From assembly GCF_000832015.1 (NCBI RefSeq), contig NZ_JXCJ01000001.1, forward strand, positions 3,365,364-3,413,276: a stretch of 47,913 nucleotides of DNA. The letters run 5' to 3'. The DNA is from Gilvimarinus agarilyticus (GTDB lineage: Bacteria; Pseudomonadota; Gammaproteobacteria; Pseudomonadales; Cellvibrionaceae). The notes below the pieces were generated by a model. That model was not told where the DNA came from. It ran no database searches and was given only the letters and a program-made list of their open reading frames with translations. Positions within the stretch are counted from its first letter, which is position 1. Each line of letters begins with the position of its first letter. Shown here in pieces: positions 8,737 through 17,925 of this stretch. The translations under genes were made by a program, and so were the position numbers.

Positions 8737-10572
8737 ATGCACGACTCAGCCATGGCAATTGCCATTATCGGAATTGCCGCGCTCGCCTGCCATTGGGGCG
8801 CCTGGAAAGCCCGCCTGCCCGCCATTTTATTTTTGTTGATCGCCGGATTGATTTTGGGCCCGGGGCTGGGCTGGATAAACCCCGACAAAATTTTTGGCGA
8901 CCTACTGTTTCCGCTTGTATCGCTCGCGGTGGCGGTGATTTTGTTTGAGGGCAGTTTAACCCTCAACTTTCAAGAGCTTGGCGGCACAAGTAAGGTCGTG
9001 CAGCGAATGATTACCGTGGCGGCCCCCGTCACGTGGGTTGTAGTAGCCATCGCCACTCATGCGCTGTTCGATCTTAGCTGGCAGTTATCTATATTATTTG
9101 GCGCCTTGATGGTAGTAACCGGCCCCACGGTTGTCACCCCTTTGCTGCGCACTGTGCGCCCCTCCGAAAGAGTAGCCAATATTCTGCGGTGGGAGGGGAT
9201 TATTATCGACCCCATTGGTGCGCTATTGGTGGTAGTTGTGTATGAGTTTATCGTCACCACAACGACCAGCGCAGCCTTCAGCCATAGCTTATTGTTGTTT
9301 TTAGAGATTATCGTGGTTGGCCTAGCCGTTGGCGCGGCCGCAGGTTATGCCTTGGGCAAAATGCTGGCACACCGCCGCCTGCCGGAATATCTACAAAACC
9401 TTGCCACACTAAGCTTGGTGTTTATGGTGTTTACTTTTTGTAACCACTTAGCACATGAATCCGGCTTATTGGGGGTAACCGTCATGGGCATGTGGCTGGG
9501 CAATATGCGCGGCGTGCATATTCACAACATCCTAAACTTTAAAGAAAACCTCACCATATTATTTATTTCCGGCCTATTTATTATCCTGGCGGCGCGTTTA
9601 CCCATGGCGCAGCTTATCGGGATTTTTACGCTATCGTACCTACTGTTATTGCTGGTGATTCAATTTGTCGCCCGGCCGATCTCCGTGGCATTGGCCACGC
9701 TCGGCTCCGAGATCAAAATTCGCGAGCGGGTATTGCTGGGCTGGATTGCCCCTCGCGGTATCGTGGCGGCGGCGGTATCGGCACTGTTTGCGCTGCGCCT
9801 GGACGAAAGTGGCGTTGCCGGTGCTGACTTGCTGGTGCCGCTCACTTTTGCCGTTATTTTAGGCACAGTGGTGTTTCAAAGCGCTACCTCAAGGCCTTTG
9901 GCCAAGCTATTGGGTATTGTCGAACCCGAGCCACGGGGCGTATTGATCCAAGGCGCCAATCAGGTGGCGCGACGTATTGGCGAAGCACTGCAACAACAAG
10001 ATGTACCGGTTTTGGTGTGCGACTCTAATTGGGATAATATTCGCTTGGCTCGCATGGCAGGACTTAAAACGTTCTACGGCAATCCAGTGTCGGAGTTTGC
10101 CACCCAGCGGTTAGAGTTAACCGGCATTGGCAACCTGATTGCGTTATCGCCACTACGCGAGTTGAATGTGATTGCCGGTATGCATTTTCGCAGTGAATTT
10201 GGCGATACCCACATTTTCTCGATCCGCACCAACGCCGACAGCAACAAAGCCGAAAAGCACCAGGTGGCCTCCACCTTAAAAGGGGCCCCGCTGTTTAGCA
10301 AAGACCTCACCTACGCCAAACTGGCCAGCTTAATTGGCAGTGGCGCCGAAATTCGGGCCACCCGCCTCACCGATGAATTTACGATAGAAGACTTCCGCCG
10401 CCAGGGTGGCTCAGAGCTGCTGTTCGCCGTCACCGACAAAGGCAAACTTAAGCCTTTTATCGAAAATGCCAAGCTTGAGCCGACCAAAGGTTGGGTGTTA
10501 CTCAGTTTGATACGCGAGCCGAAACCTAAAATTCGAGAAAACACTCAAGAGTCGCCCGACATTCCGTCATAA
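8737..10572 (+). CDS. CPA1-family sodium/proton antiporter with C-terminal TrkA-N domain
   Basis: Inner-membrane Na+(K+)/H+ exchanger, 611 aa from the chosen start. The ATG at 8737 is preferred over the frame opening at 8686 because CAAGGA precedes it by 6 bases and the first helix begins immediately (AMAIAIIGIAALACHWG). Residues 1 to about 395 are a 12-13 helix Na_H_Exchanger domain, including the TGPTVVTPLL block and an IAPRGIVAAAVSALFAL block characteristic of CPA1. The remainder is cytoplasmic: a Rossmann TrkA-N-like domain beginning GVLIQGANQVARRIGEAL, then a variable region. This NhaP-plus-RCK layout suggests nucleotide-gated ion exchange for pH or salt control. The transported ion is not certain. 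Confidence 0.88.
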   Translation: MHDSAMAIAIIGIAALACHWGAWKARLPAILFLLIAGLILGPGLGWINPDKIFGDLLFPLVSLAVAVILFEGSLTLNFQELGGTSKVVQRMITVAAPVTWVVVAIATHALFDLSWQLSILFGALMVVTGPTVVTPLLRTVRPSERVANILRWEGIIIDPIGALLVVVVYEFIVTTTTSAAFSHSLLLFLEIIVVGLAVGAAAGYALGKMLAHRRLPEYLQNLATLSLVFMVFTFCNHLAHESGLLGVTVMGMWLGNMRGVHIHNILNFKENLTILFISGLFIILAARLPMAQLIGIFTLSYLLLLLVIQFVARPISVALATLGSEIKIRERVLLGWIAPRGIVAAAVSALFALRLDESGVAGADLLVPLTFAVILGTVVFQSATSRPLAKLLGIVEPEPRGVLIQGANQVARRIGEALQQQDVPVLVCDSNWDNIRLARMAGLKTFYGNPVSEFATQRLELTGIGNLIALSPLRELNVIAGMHFRSEFGDTHIFSIRTNADSNKAEKHQVASTLKGAPLFSKDLTYAKLASLIGSGAEIRATRLTDEFTIEDFRRQGGSELLFAVTDKGKLKPFIENAKLEPTKGWVLLSLIREPKPKIRENTQESPDIPS

Positions 10573-10658
10573 GTCAATGCTATACGCTTTTGGAGTACGT
10601 CACATCGACTATACTGGTTGCAACATTATTAACCGGACATCACCACGAGGGATTGCTA

Positions 10659-11645
10659 ATGCTACCAAACCTTAAATCTGTATGCGCAGGCTTAATCGGC
10701 TGCGCCCTAACATTACAGGCGCTCGCCGACCCATTACCATCCTGGCGCGAGGGCGATAACAAAAACGCCATATTGGAGTTTGTTACAAACGTCACCAACC
10801 CGGAGAGCGACCAGTTTGTGCCGGTCGCCTCGCGCATTGCCACATTCGATAACGACGGTACGTTATGGACGGAGCAACCCGTTTACTTTCAGCTTATCTA
10901 CGCATTAGATATGCTCAAAGAGCAGGCAAAAAAAGACCCGAGCATTCTCGATTCAACCATGTTAAAAGCCGCTGTGGATGGCGACTTTAAGACATTGATG
11001 TCTGGGGGCAAAGGTGCCCTGCAAGAGGTGATCAATGCCTCCCATGCCGATATCAGCCTCAACGAGTTTGAGCAAAGTGTAAAACAGTGGCTTGCCACTG
11101 CCCGCCACCCCAAAACCAACATGCCCTACAACGCTATGGTCTACCAGCCTATGCTGGAGCTCTTAAGTTACCTACGTGATAAAGGCTTTACCACCTACAT
11201 TGTCAGTGGTGGCGGGCAAATGTTTGTCCGCGCTTTTGCACAAGACACTTACGGTATCCCCCCGCAGCAAGTAATAGGCTCAGGTTTGCACCTCAGCTAC
11301 GAAGTTATTAATGGCAATCCGCAACTCACCAAAAAGCCCGACATAGCCTTTCTTGACGACGGCCCCGGCAAACCTGTGGGAATTGCCACAATAATAGGCA
11401 AAAAACCCATTTTTGTGGCGGGTAACTCTGACGGTGACTTTGAAATGCTTGAGTGGGGTAGCACTAACTCGCTGCCAAGCCTTGGTGTGATCGTGCACCA
11501 CACGGACGCTAAAAGAGAATATCAGTATGACCGGGATAGCCACATTGGCAAGCTCGATAAGGGCCTGAGCGAAGCCGGTGATCGAGGCTGGTTATTAATC
11601 GACATGAAAGAGGATTGGGCTAAGGTGTACCCCAAAACGCCGTAA
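10659..11645 (+). CDS. Exported HAD-superfamily hydrolase (phosphatase)
   Basis: HAD-family phosphohydrolase, 328 aa. The ATG at 10659 is chosen over the longer frame from 10590 because ACGAGGGA precedes it and a clear signal peptide follows (MLPNLKSVCAGLIGCALTLQALA). Seen: motif I in FDNDGTLW (nucleophile D64, acid D66), motif II in YIVSGGGQMF, and motif IV in GNSDGDFEML. A helical cap domain fits between motifs I and II. Bacterial relatives are usually annotated only as HAD hydrolases, sometimes SerB-like, and export points to periplasmic dephosphorylation. It stands alone and converges with the Bat operon across a hairpin. The substrate is unknown. Confidence 0.85.
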   Translation: MLPNLKSVCAGLIGCALTLQALADPLPSWREGDNKNAILEFVTNVTNPESDQFVPVASRIATFDNDGTLWTEQPVYFQLIYALDMLKEQAKKDPSILDSTMLKAAVDGDFKTLMSGGKGALQEVINASHADISLNEFEQSVKQWLATARHPKTNMPYNAMVYQPMLELLSYLRDKGFTTYIVSGGGQMFVRAFAQDTYGIPPQQVIGSGLHLSYEVINGNPQLTKKPDIAFLDDGPGKPVGIATIIGKKPIFVAGNSDGDFEMLEWGSTNSLPSLGVIVHHTDAKREYQYDRDSHIGKLDKGLSEAGDRGWLLIDMKEDWAKVYPKTP

Positions 11646-11661
11646 ACAACTTCTCTCAGTA

Positions 11662-11694
11662 CTCGCAACCAGATAACAACGCACTGGTTGCGAG
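11662..11694. terminator. Hairpin between convergent HAD hydrolase and batD genes
   Basis: A perfect 11-base inverted repeat (CTCGCAACCAG / CTGGTTGCGAG) with an 11-base loop lies between the convergent stops at 11645 and 11724. There is no T-run on either side, so function as a bidirectional terminator is plausible but not certain. Confidence 0.5.
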
Positions 11695-11723
11695 ACCAGT
11701 ATCCAGCCGAAAACCGCGCGATA

Positions 11724-12917
11724 TTAAGGATTTAAAGGCTGCAACTGCGAGTGTTTAGTATTCACCATTTGCTGCAGCGCGCGACGATAGTCACGCAGAA
11801 GCGATGGTAAATTAGCCGTTTCTCTCGACAAGTAAACGTCCTGCTCAAGCGCAAAGACAATCCCCGTAAATTCTTGCTGACGTGCAAAATTTTGACGGTA
11901 CGCCTGCGGCCATTTACCGTTCCATGTGTGTAGTAGCTGCTCACTGGCGCGATTGGGCTTTTTGAGTGACTGTAAGGTGCGGCGAAAGAGCACCGGCTCG
12001 GTTTGCTGATAGGCCTTATATTTAACCCGCAACCAGCGCGCGATAAACGTGCAGACCAGTACCCCCAGCAGTGCTACCAAAGCGTAAAACAATTTCTGCA
12101 GGCTAGTCGCGGCAGGCTTAGCCACCTGAAAGGCTTTGCCCTCAGCGACCACCTCAATCACCTCGCCTGAACTGGGCTGATAGTAGCGCACACTAATGTC
12201 GTCAAACACAATCTCGCCCGGCGCTTGCGTTAATGCATCTTGCCGCTCGGTTCGTACGCCACTCACTTGCCCACCGCTGACCTCATCCTTGCTAACCGGG
12301 CTTTGCTGGTAGGATGCAACGGCCTCGCTTTCTAGCTTTTGCAGCAGCGAGGGCAAAAACAAAGATGAGCTGCCACTCACCCGAGCGGTCAGTGCCCGGC
12401 TAATGCTATCGCCTACCGTCAGCTGATCCGGGGCCTCGAACGACTGTTGTAGATCAATACTGTCGGCAATAATCAACGGATCAAGGTTCTGCGCAGCTGG
12501 CGGAATATACGCACTAAAGGTTACTGGTGGTGGTGTGATATCAACGGTTTCGGCGCTGCCACCCTCGCCGCCAAAATGCAGCGTTAAGGGCGGAAAATCA
12601 AGCGTATAGCTTCCCTCAGTCATTGGCACCACGGTGTAGTCTTTAACAATACCCGACCAAGTTTTGCCATCGACGTTTTCCGAAATCGGATACGAGCTTT
12701 TATTGGTGGCAAGGCTAATGATATTAACCGCCTCCACCTCATCAAAATATACCGCTTTAGTGAACCAAGTGGGCACCAGGACTTTAACCGACACGGTGTT
12801 TATTTGCCCCACCATCACTTGCTCATTGCTAACCGATGAAGTTATTTTTGGCTCAGCCAGAGTCGCCACGCTGATGCAACACAAAGCCCACGCCAATATG
12901 ACCTTACTCACTGTCAT
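11724..12917 (-). CDS. batD: BatD-like oxygen-tolerance protein
   Basis: Membrane-anchored periplasmic protein (397 aa) of the BatD family, encoded in MoxR/Bat clusters and linked in Bacteroides to aerotolerance. The ATG at 12917 is chosen because it gives an immediate signal peptide (MTVSKVILAWALCCISVATLA); ten extra codons upstream are possible. Seen: two beta-rich immunoglobulin-like regions (about 23-130 and 150-260), a single transmembrane helix (about 272-296, FYALVALLGVLVCTFIARWL) and a cytoplasmic helical tail of about 100 residues. It overlaps the preceding VWA-TPR gene by 14 bases and is the last gene of the operon. Molecular function is unknown; family membership rests on architecture and context. 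Confidence 0.82.
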   Translation of the reverse strand: MTVSKVILAWALCCISVATLAEPKITSSVSNEQVMVGQINTVSVKVLVPTWFTKAVYFDEVEAVNIISLATNKSSYPISENVDGKTWSGIVKDYTVVPMTEGSYTLDFPPLTLHFGGEGGSAETVDITPPPVTFSAYIPPAAQNLDPLIIADSIDLQQSFEAPDQLTVGDSISRALTARVSGSSSLFLPSLLQKLESEAVASYQQSPVSKDEVSGGQVSGVRTERQDALTQAPGEIVFDDISVRYYQPSSGEVIEVVAEGKAFQVAKPAATSLQKLFYALVALLGVLVCTFIARWLRVKYKAYQQTEPVLFRRTLQSLKKPNRASEQLLHTWNGKWPQAYRQNFARQQEFTGIVFALEQDVYLSRETANLPSLLRDYRRALQQMVNTKHSQLQPLNP

Positions 12918-14514
12918 CGCCTCCCTGGTTGTTTGCCTCATTGGCAAACTTGGCCGACAGAAAATCGCTCATATCCGAATCCACACTTCGCATCCACTTT
13001 TCCCGTGCATCCTCAGACAGCGTATCGCTGACTTGATACTGCTGGGATTTAGCGCCCTCCTCTTTTTTTGCGGTTTTTTTACCGTCAACGTCCAGCGATA
13101 CACTTTGCTCTAGATCGACGTTTTCACCGGCGTCGATCAACTCCTGAATAATGGCCTGAGTAATCGCAAGGTTGCGTTCCGCCTTAGCAAAGCCGGGCTT
13201 TTCTTTTAAAATCTGCTCGTAAGCGGCGGCAGCGCCATAATACTGATGGGCTTTTAGTAAGGCATTGGCGCGATTGTACATGGCCTCCACCGTGCCAACA
13301 GTGGCGAATAGATTTGCCGCCTGGTTGTATTTTCCTTCCTCATATAAAGCGGTGGCACGCCACATAGGGTCTTCGAATGTCTGTGCGGCCTCTGTAAAGT
13401 GGTTTTTCTGATATTGCCAAAAGCCCTGCTGGTCTGGGGTAACAAACCAATCCAGCACATCGGCCCGTGCCGTTTGCGGCTGTAACGCCAGCCCCACCCA
13501 CAAAAAGCCCAGCCCTGCAGCAGCACCACGCGAGGTGACACGAGTGCCGGTAGAGGTGAATCCTTTGCGAAACCACAGTGCCATTAACACCAGTACCGGC
13601 CAAATAAAGTACCAGGCCATATCCTCATAGGGGGCGTTGGGGTTATCGCGCAGGGCGCGGCGCTGCAGCTCACGCACCGATTTATCCAGGGCTAACAAAT
13701 CCTGGTTATTCAGCGTAACTTTTTGCGTGGTGACTTGAGGCAAGTCTGCGGCGATAGTGGGGTTAAGCGCAAAAGTCAGTGACTGACCGCTGTCATTACT
13801 TTGGTAAGCGCCGCTCTCGCTGATAATAACGCCGCCCTCTTCGGTAGCAAATTGCCACCAGATAAACGGCGTATCGTTCTGCTTTAATTTTTCCACCTCG
13901 CCTGGCTGTAGGTTATCGGCCATCAGCACCACAACCCCTTCGCCTGCGCGCTCTACCTCCTGTACAGCCAGAGCAATGGCGGCGGCGGCATCATCGGCGC
14001 CCAAAGAGTCGTTATTGGGCATAATATCGGGACTCAATGCCTCCACAAACGGCTGAAACACGCGATTATCTTCGGTCATTGGCAGAACTTTGTGGCTACT
14101 GTCGGCGTAGACGATCAGTGCTGTTTTCGCACCGGCGCGAAACGCCAACAAATCGGTAATCTTCTGTTTAGCGCGAGTCAGCCGGTCGGGCTGGATATCG
14201 TTAGCCAACATCGTCTGCCCCAGCTTCAACACCAGGACAACTGGCGGCTGTTGCTGTTGATCGTCCACCGCTTTGTGCCATGCGGGACCCGCTGCCGCGA
14301 ACACCAACAAAAAAGCGATCACCGCAACCAGATCAACCGGCTTAAATTTGTCCAGTAAAGTCTGACGTGGGGTTAATGCTTTTACCAGATGCGGAGGAAT
14401 ATGCTCCTGCCAGTTGGCTTTACTTACCAAGCGGCGGCGCAACGCTCCGTACAGCAGCGCGAGCACTGGCAGTGCGACGAATAATTCGGGGCGCAAAAAA
14501 TGAAAATCAAACAT
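12904..14514 (-). CDS. VWA-TPR protein (BatB/BatC-like fusion) with degenerate MIDAS
   Basis: 536-aa inner-membrane protein. Order: two N-terminal hydrophobic helices (about 9-25 and 60-76), a VWA-like domain (about 90-255), a transmembrane helix (about 303-320) and another hydrophobic stretch near 336-350, then TPR-type helices (about 365-470) containing YNRANALLKAHQYYGAAAAY, and an acidic/Lys tail. This corresponds to BatB joined to BatC. The VWA metal site is lost: where BatA has D-L-S-G-S, residues 97-101 here are K-L-G-Q-T, so Mg2+-dependent ligand binding is unlikely although the flanking region (PDRLTRAKQKITDLL) is preserved. It overlaps the BatA-like gene by 8 bases and batD by 14. 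Likely role: scaffold partner of the intact VWA protein (inference). Confidence 0.82.
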   Translation of the reverse strand: MFDFHFLRPELFVALPVLALLYGALRRRLVSKANWQEHIPPHLVKALTPRQTLLDKFKPVDLVAVIAFLLVFAAAGPAWHKAVDDQQQQPPVVLVLKLGQTMLANDIQPDRLTRAKQKITDLLAFRAGAKTALIVYADSSHKVLPMTEDNRVFQPFVEALSPDIMPNNDSLGADDAAAAIALAVQEVERAGEGVVVLMADNLQPGEVEKLKQNDTPFIWWQFATEEGGVIISESGAYQSNDSGQSLTFALNPTIAADLPQVTTQKVTLNNQDLLALDKSVRELQRRALRDNPNAPYEDMAWYFIWPVLVLMALWFRKGFTSTGTRVTSRGAAAGLGFLWVGLALQPQTARADVLDWFVTPDQQGFWQYQKNHFTEAAQTFEDPMWRATALYEEGKYNQAANLFATVGTVEAMYNRANALLKAHQYYGAAAAYEQILKEKPGFAKAERNLAITQAIIQELIDAGENVDLEQSVSLDVDGKKTAKKEEGAKSQQYQVSDTLSEDAREKWMRSVDSDMSDFLSAKFANEANNQGGDDSE

Positions 14515-15496
14515 GATGACGCTCCATCATCCGCACGCGAACAACACTGATGATAAACGACAGGATTAACAGCCCGAGCGCCGCCACCAATGGGTAGACT
14601 AACAACATCTGCTCGCTGCGCTGTATAGGCTTCTCGCTGGTGGTTGCCGCTATTTTATCGATTTCAGCATATACACGGCTCAGTGCATCCGCATCCTGAG
14701 CCGAATAAAAAGCGGCATCAGTAATCGCGGCGACCTTGCGCAGGGTGTCAAAGTCCACCCGGTACTGGCCTTCACCATTTTCATCGCCAATACCGATGGT
14801 AAAAATCTTAACCCCGTCGTCGGCGGCGATATGAGCGGCGTTTAAAGGCGACATACGCGAGCCAGTGTCAGCGCCATCGGTAAGTAGAATCAACACCCGG
14901 TCTTTTACCTTAGAAGACTCAAAGTGTTTTATTGCCAAGCCTATCGCATCACCAATGGCCGTATGAGGCCCGGCAATGGACACGGCAGATTCACGTAAAA
15001 TCTCTTCGGCACTGGCCAGGTCTTGGGTAAACGGCACCTGCAGATAAGCGCGAGTACCAAATACAATCAAACCAATGCGGTCATCACTGCGATCGCTAAT
15101 GTACTGCGATACGACGTTTTTAACGGCGTCGAGCCGCTGTATTTTTTCACCATTGGTATCGGGGAAATCTTGCTCGCCCATAGAGCCGGACAAATCGATG
15201 GCCAACATAATATCCCGGCTAACGACTTTTTCCTGGATAGGCTCGCCGAGCTTTACCGGCTCGGCCAGAGCCAGCACTAAAAGCGTCCAGATCAGCAAAC
15301 CCGCGATAAGATCCCACAGCGGCTTGCCAAACACCTGACTACCCGCCCCCACCCGCGCACCGGACACCTCCGCTGCCAGATTAAAAAACGGAATTCGAAT
15401 CGCCAGCGCGCGCTGACGCAAGGCGGGCAACAACCAATAGGCCAACAGCGGAATGGGCAAAAGCGCCAGTAGCCACAGGTGTTTAAACACAATCAT
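14507..15496 (-). CDS. BatA-like von Willebrand factor A domain protein
   Basis: 329-aa VWA membrane protein of the MoxR/Bat cluster. Seen: N-terminal transmembrane helices (about 5-24 and 60-79), a VWA domain (about 95-280) with a complete MIDAS: D101-x-S103-x-S105 in AIDLSGSM, the Thr in GPHTAIGDAIG and the Asp in LLTDGADTG. A C-terminal helix lies at about 300-322. Such proteins are thought to act with MoxR AAA+ ATPases as chaperone-like assembly modules on envelope or metalloproteins. It overlaps the DUF4381 gene upstream by 4 bases and the VWA-TPR gene downstream by 8, indicating tight coupling. The client protein is unknown. Confidence 0.9.
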   Translation of the reverse strand: MIVFKHLWLLALLPIPLLAYWLLPALRQRALAIRIPFFNLAAEVSGARVGAGSQVFGKPLWDLIAGLLIWTLLVLALAEPVKLGEPIQEKVVSRDIMLAIDLSGSMGEQDFPDTNGEKIQRLDAVKNVVSQYISDRSDDRIGLIVFGTRAYLQVPFTQDLASAEEILRESAVSIAGPHTAIGDAIGLAIKHFESSKVKDRVLILLTDGADTGSRMSPLNAAHIAADDGVKIFTIGIGDENGEGQYRVDFDTLRKVAAITDAAFYSAQDADALSRVYAEIDKIAATTSEKPIQRSEQMLLVYPLVAALGLLILSFIISVVRVRMMERHHV

Positions 15497-15972
15497 GGGG
15501 CCACCTTATAATGTTCTAGCCAAAAGATGGCCTGCTGCCTGAGCGCAGCACGGTCAAACCCATTATCGCTACGCAACCGATAAAAATCGGTAAAAGTAAC
15601 TTGATTCTCGACTCGAGCGTTCAGGTACTCACACCACGGCTCACCGGTCAAAGCCGCCACTTCACGGCGTGGCATATGGCTTAACAAGCAACGCTTGAGA
15701 ATCGCACTGACGTCCAGTGGATCGTAATCGTCCGCCAACGCGTTCACCTCGGCGACGGCATAGAGCCGAAAGCGATTTTGATAGCGGCGATAATAATGCC
15801 TGCCTACCAACAGCACCACTAAGAACAACACGCCCCCCAACAGCCCCCACCAACCGGGGCCTTGGGGTAACATCGAAATGGGCTCGGCGGGCTCCAGTGG
15901 CTGTATCAGCTCGAACAACTGATAAATTTCCAGACCATCCAGATCACTGTTATCGGTTGTGCTATCAATCAT
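15493..15972 (-). CDS. DUF4381 domain protein
   Basis: 159-aa single-pass membrane protein. An acidic N-terminal segment precedes a hydrophobic helix at about 43-60 (WWGLLGGVLFLVVLLVG), and a basic, helical cytoplasmic domain follows (RRYQNRFRLYAVAEVNAL and LTGEPWCEYLN blocks). This is the DUF4381 pattern, a protein regularly found between the DUF58 and VWA genes of MoxR clusters. It sits 3 bases after the DUF58 stop and overlaps the BatA-like gene by 4 bases. Its function is not known; position suggests a structural part of the MoxR-VWA complex. Confidence 0.82.
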   Translation of the reverse strand: MIDSTTDNSDLDGLEIYQLFELIQPLEPAEPISMLPQGPGWWGLLGGVLFLVVLLVGRHYYRRYQNRFRLYAVAEVNALADDYDPLDVSAILKRCLLSHMPRREVAALTGEPWCEYLNARVENQVTFTDFYRLRSDNGFDRAALRQQAIFWLEHYKVAP

Positions 15973-15975
15973 GAT

Positions 15976-16923
15976 TTACCTCCGCACCGCCAGTGCTTCG
16001 GCCATTTGCATAAAGGTATCGTCAGCCGTACTCAACTCCATCACCGATAAATTCATGCGCTCGCGCCACTGGCCGATTTTTTCTACCCGCTCGGTAAAAC
16101 TGCTTTGCAGCTTGCGGTGGGTTTGGCTATGGCTGGTGTCCAAAGTCATTTGCAAGCGCCCGTCGCTGACCACCATTTGTATGTCTTCGGGCAGCTCACG
16201 AGCCATAGGGTCAACGACCTGCACTAAGACGACGTCATTGTGAGCACACATCTGCCCCAGATAGTCTTCGGTTTGCTCGTCCACCTCGTCAAAGTCGCTG
16301 ATTACAATGATTAACTGATCATGGCTCGCAAGTTCTGCCGCCGTTTTAAGTGGCAGGTTTAAATGCATCGGTGCGGACACCGGCTGATCGCAATTAAGGG
16401 CCAGATTGCAATCGGCCAAGGCGCGAATGATTTGCTCAAGTGATCGGGCCCGTTTACTGGGTTTATAGGCGTGCACTTCTGCGTCGTTAAACAACACCGC
16501 GCCCACCCGGTCGCCTCGCTCAAATATACCGTACGCGCAAAGCGCGGCGGCCTCACTGGCGGTGACTGACTTCATATTGTGGCTGGAACCAAAAAACATG
16601 CTCACGCGCTGATCGACGATCAGCAATGCCGAGCGATCTTTTTCTTCCGCGTAGACACGCACATGAGGTTTTCCGGTACGAGCGGTCACGCGCCAGTCCA
16701 TGGTGCGAATGTCGTCGCCCACACGGTAGTCGCGTAACTCTTCAAAGCTTAAGCCCCTCCCGCGCATACGCGAGCCATGACGCCCCGACAAAATACTTTT
16801 ACTGTTGTGACGAGGTAAAAAGCTGAGCGAGCGGGCTCGCCGCTGTAAACCTTTTAAGTGAGCAAAGTCTGTGTAGATGCGTGAATCGAGTGAACCAGGC
16901 GCGTCGTTCCCTGTCGACTTCAT
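15976..16923 (-). CDS. DUF58 domain protein of MoxR cluster
   Basis: 315-aa predicted cytoplasmic protein. Seen: the hallmark GRHGSRMRGRGLSFEELRDYRVGDDIRTMDWRVTAR region (about residues 47-83), split here only by description, followed by a VWA-like fold starting at LLIVDQRVSMFFGS. Where a classic MIDAS would read DxSxS, this protein has D-Q-R-V-S, common in DUF58. DUF58 proteins almost always accompany MoxR and VWA proteins and are assumed to be adaptors. The gene begins 9 bases after moxR and ends 3 bases before the DUF4381 gene. Confidence 0.88.
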   Translation of the reverse strand: MKSTGNDAPGSLDSRIYTDFAHLKGLQRRARSLSFLPRHNSKSILSGRHGSRMRGRGLSFEELRDYRVGDDIRTMDWRVTARTGKPHVRVYAEEKDRSALLIVDQRVSMFFGSSHNMKSVTASEAAALCAYGIFERGDRVGAVLFNDAEVHAYKPSKRARSLEQIIRALADCNLALNCDQPVSAPMHLNLPLKTAAELASHDQLIIVISDFDEVDEQTEDYLGQMCAHNDVVLVQVVDPMARELPEDIQMVVSDGRLQMTLDTSHSQTHRKLQSSFTERVEKIGQWRERMNLSVMELSTADDTFMQMAEALAVRR

Positions 16924-16932
16924 GGCAAGCCC

Positions 16933-17910
16933 CTAGGGTAACGCGACCAGCTCGATGATTTTGTCTACCACCCCATCAGCGTTTATGCCCGCCCCCTGAG
17001 CCTGGTAGCTGAGCGCTAAACGATGGCGCATTACATCTTTGGCGATAGCGCGAATATCTTCTGGAAGCACATCAGTACGGCCGTTTAACCACGCCTGCGT
17101 GCGGGCGCATTTATCCAACGCGATGGAAGCGCGCGGCGACACACCAATCTCAATCCAGCCGGCGAGCTCGGCATCGTATTTTTCCGGGGTGCGGGTTGCG
17201 TAAACCAAATCGGCCATATAGCGGGCCATGGCCGGCGCCACGTTTACCTGTGCTATGTCTTGGCGGGCGGCGAAGATAACGGCTTGCTCGGTGCGCTCGG
17301 CGTTACTGGGAGGCTTGGTGCCCTGGGCCTGCTGCTCCTCGTCGCGCACCAACTCGATTACTTTGACTTCGTCTTCGACGCTCGGGTAGTCGATGTTAAT
17401 CTTCATTAAAAAGCGGTCTAATTGCGCCTCTGGCAACGAGTAAGTACCCTCTTGCTCCACCGGGTTTTGTGTAGCCAGCACCATAAACAGCGGCTCCATG
17501 GTATGGCTCTTACCGTTGACGGTAATCTGCCGCTCTTCCATCGCCTCTAACAGCGCCGATTGCACCTTGGCCGGAGCGCGATTGATTTCATCAGCCAAAA
17601 CAATATTGGCGAAAATTGGGCCTGGATCAAAATGAAACTCACCGCCATCGGGGGTTTGATGAAACACCTCCGAGCCCGTGATATCAGAGGGGAGCAAATC
17701 GGGGGTAAACTGCACCCGGCTAAACTCGCTCACCATGTTTTTTGCCAACGCTTTAATGGCCCGGGTTTTAGCGAGCCCCGGCAGGCCTTCAATGAGTAAG
17801 TTACCGTTTGCGAGCAAACCAATCAGCAAACGGTCGACAACGTCTTCTTGGCCGATAATACTGGCGGCAATACGGGTTTTGAGTGCCTTGACTTGTTGCA
17901 ATGTATTCAT
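16933..17910 (-). CDS. moxR: MoxR-family AAA+ ATPase
   Basis: 325-aa AAA+ ATPase that powers the cluster; MoxR was named for a role in methanol dehydrogenase maturation, and relatives act as chaperones for metal or cofactor insertion. Seen: Walker A GLPGLAKT (42-49), Walker B IVLADEINRAP (about 103-113), sensor-1 ATQNP (146-150), the EGTYSLPEAQLDRF arginine-finger region, and a C-terminal lid domain with SPRASIALDKCARTQAWL. Length and all motifs are complete. It begins 15 bases downstream of the octaheme cytochrome gene on the same strand, with no terminator between them, so cotranscription is likely. The substrate is not identifiable from this gene alone. Confidence 0.95.
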   Translation of the reverse strand: MNTLQQVKALKTRIAASIIGQEDVVDRLLIGLLANGNLLIEGLPGLAKTRAIKALAKNMVSEFSRVQFTPDLLPSDITGSEVFHQTPDGGEFHFDPGPIFANIVLADEINRAPAKVQSALLEAMEERQITVNGKSHTMEPLFMVLATQNPVEQEGTYSLPEAQLDRFLMKINIDYPSVEDEVKVIELVRDEEQQAQGTKPPSNAERTEQAVIFAARQDIAQVNVAPAMARYMADLVYATRTPEKYDAELAGWIEIGVSPRASIALDKCARTQAWLNGRTDVLPEDIRAIAKDVMRHRLALSYQAQGAGINADGVVDKIIELVALP

Positions 17911-17925
17911 ACTGAATTTTCAACC

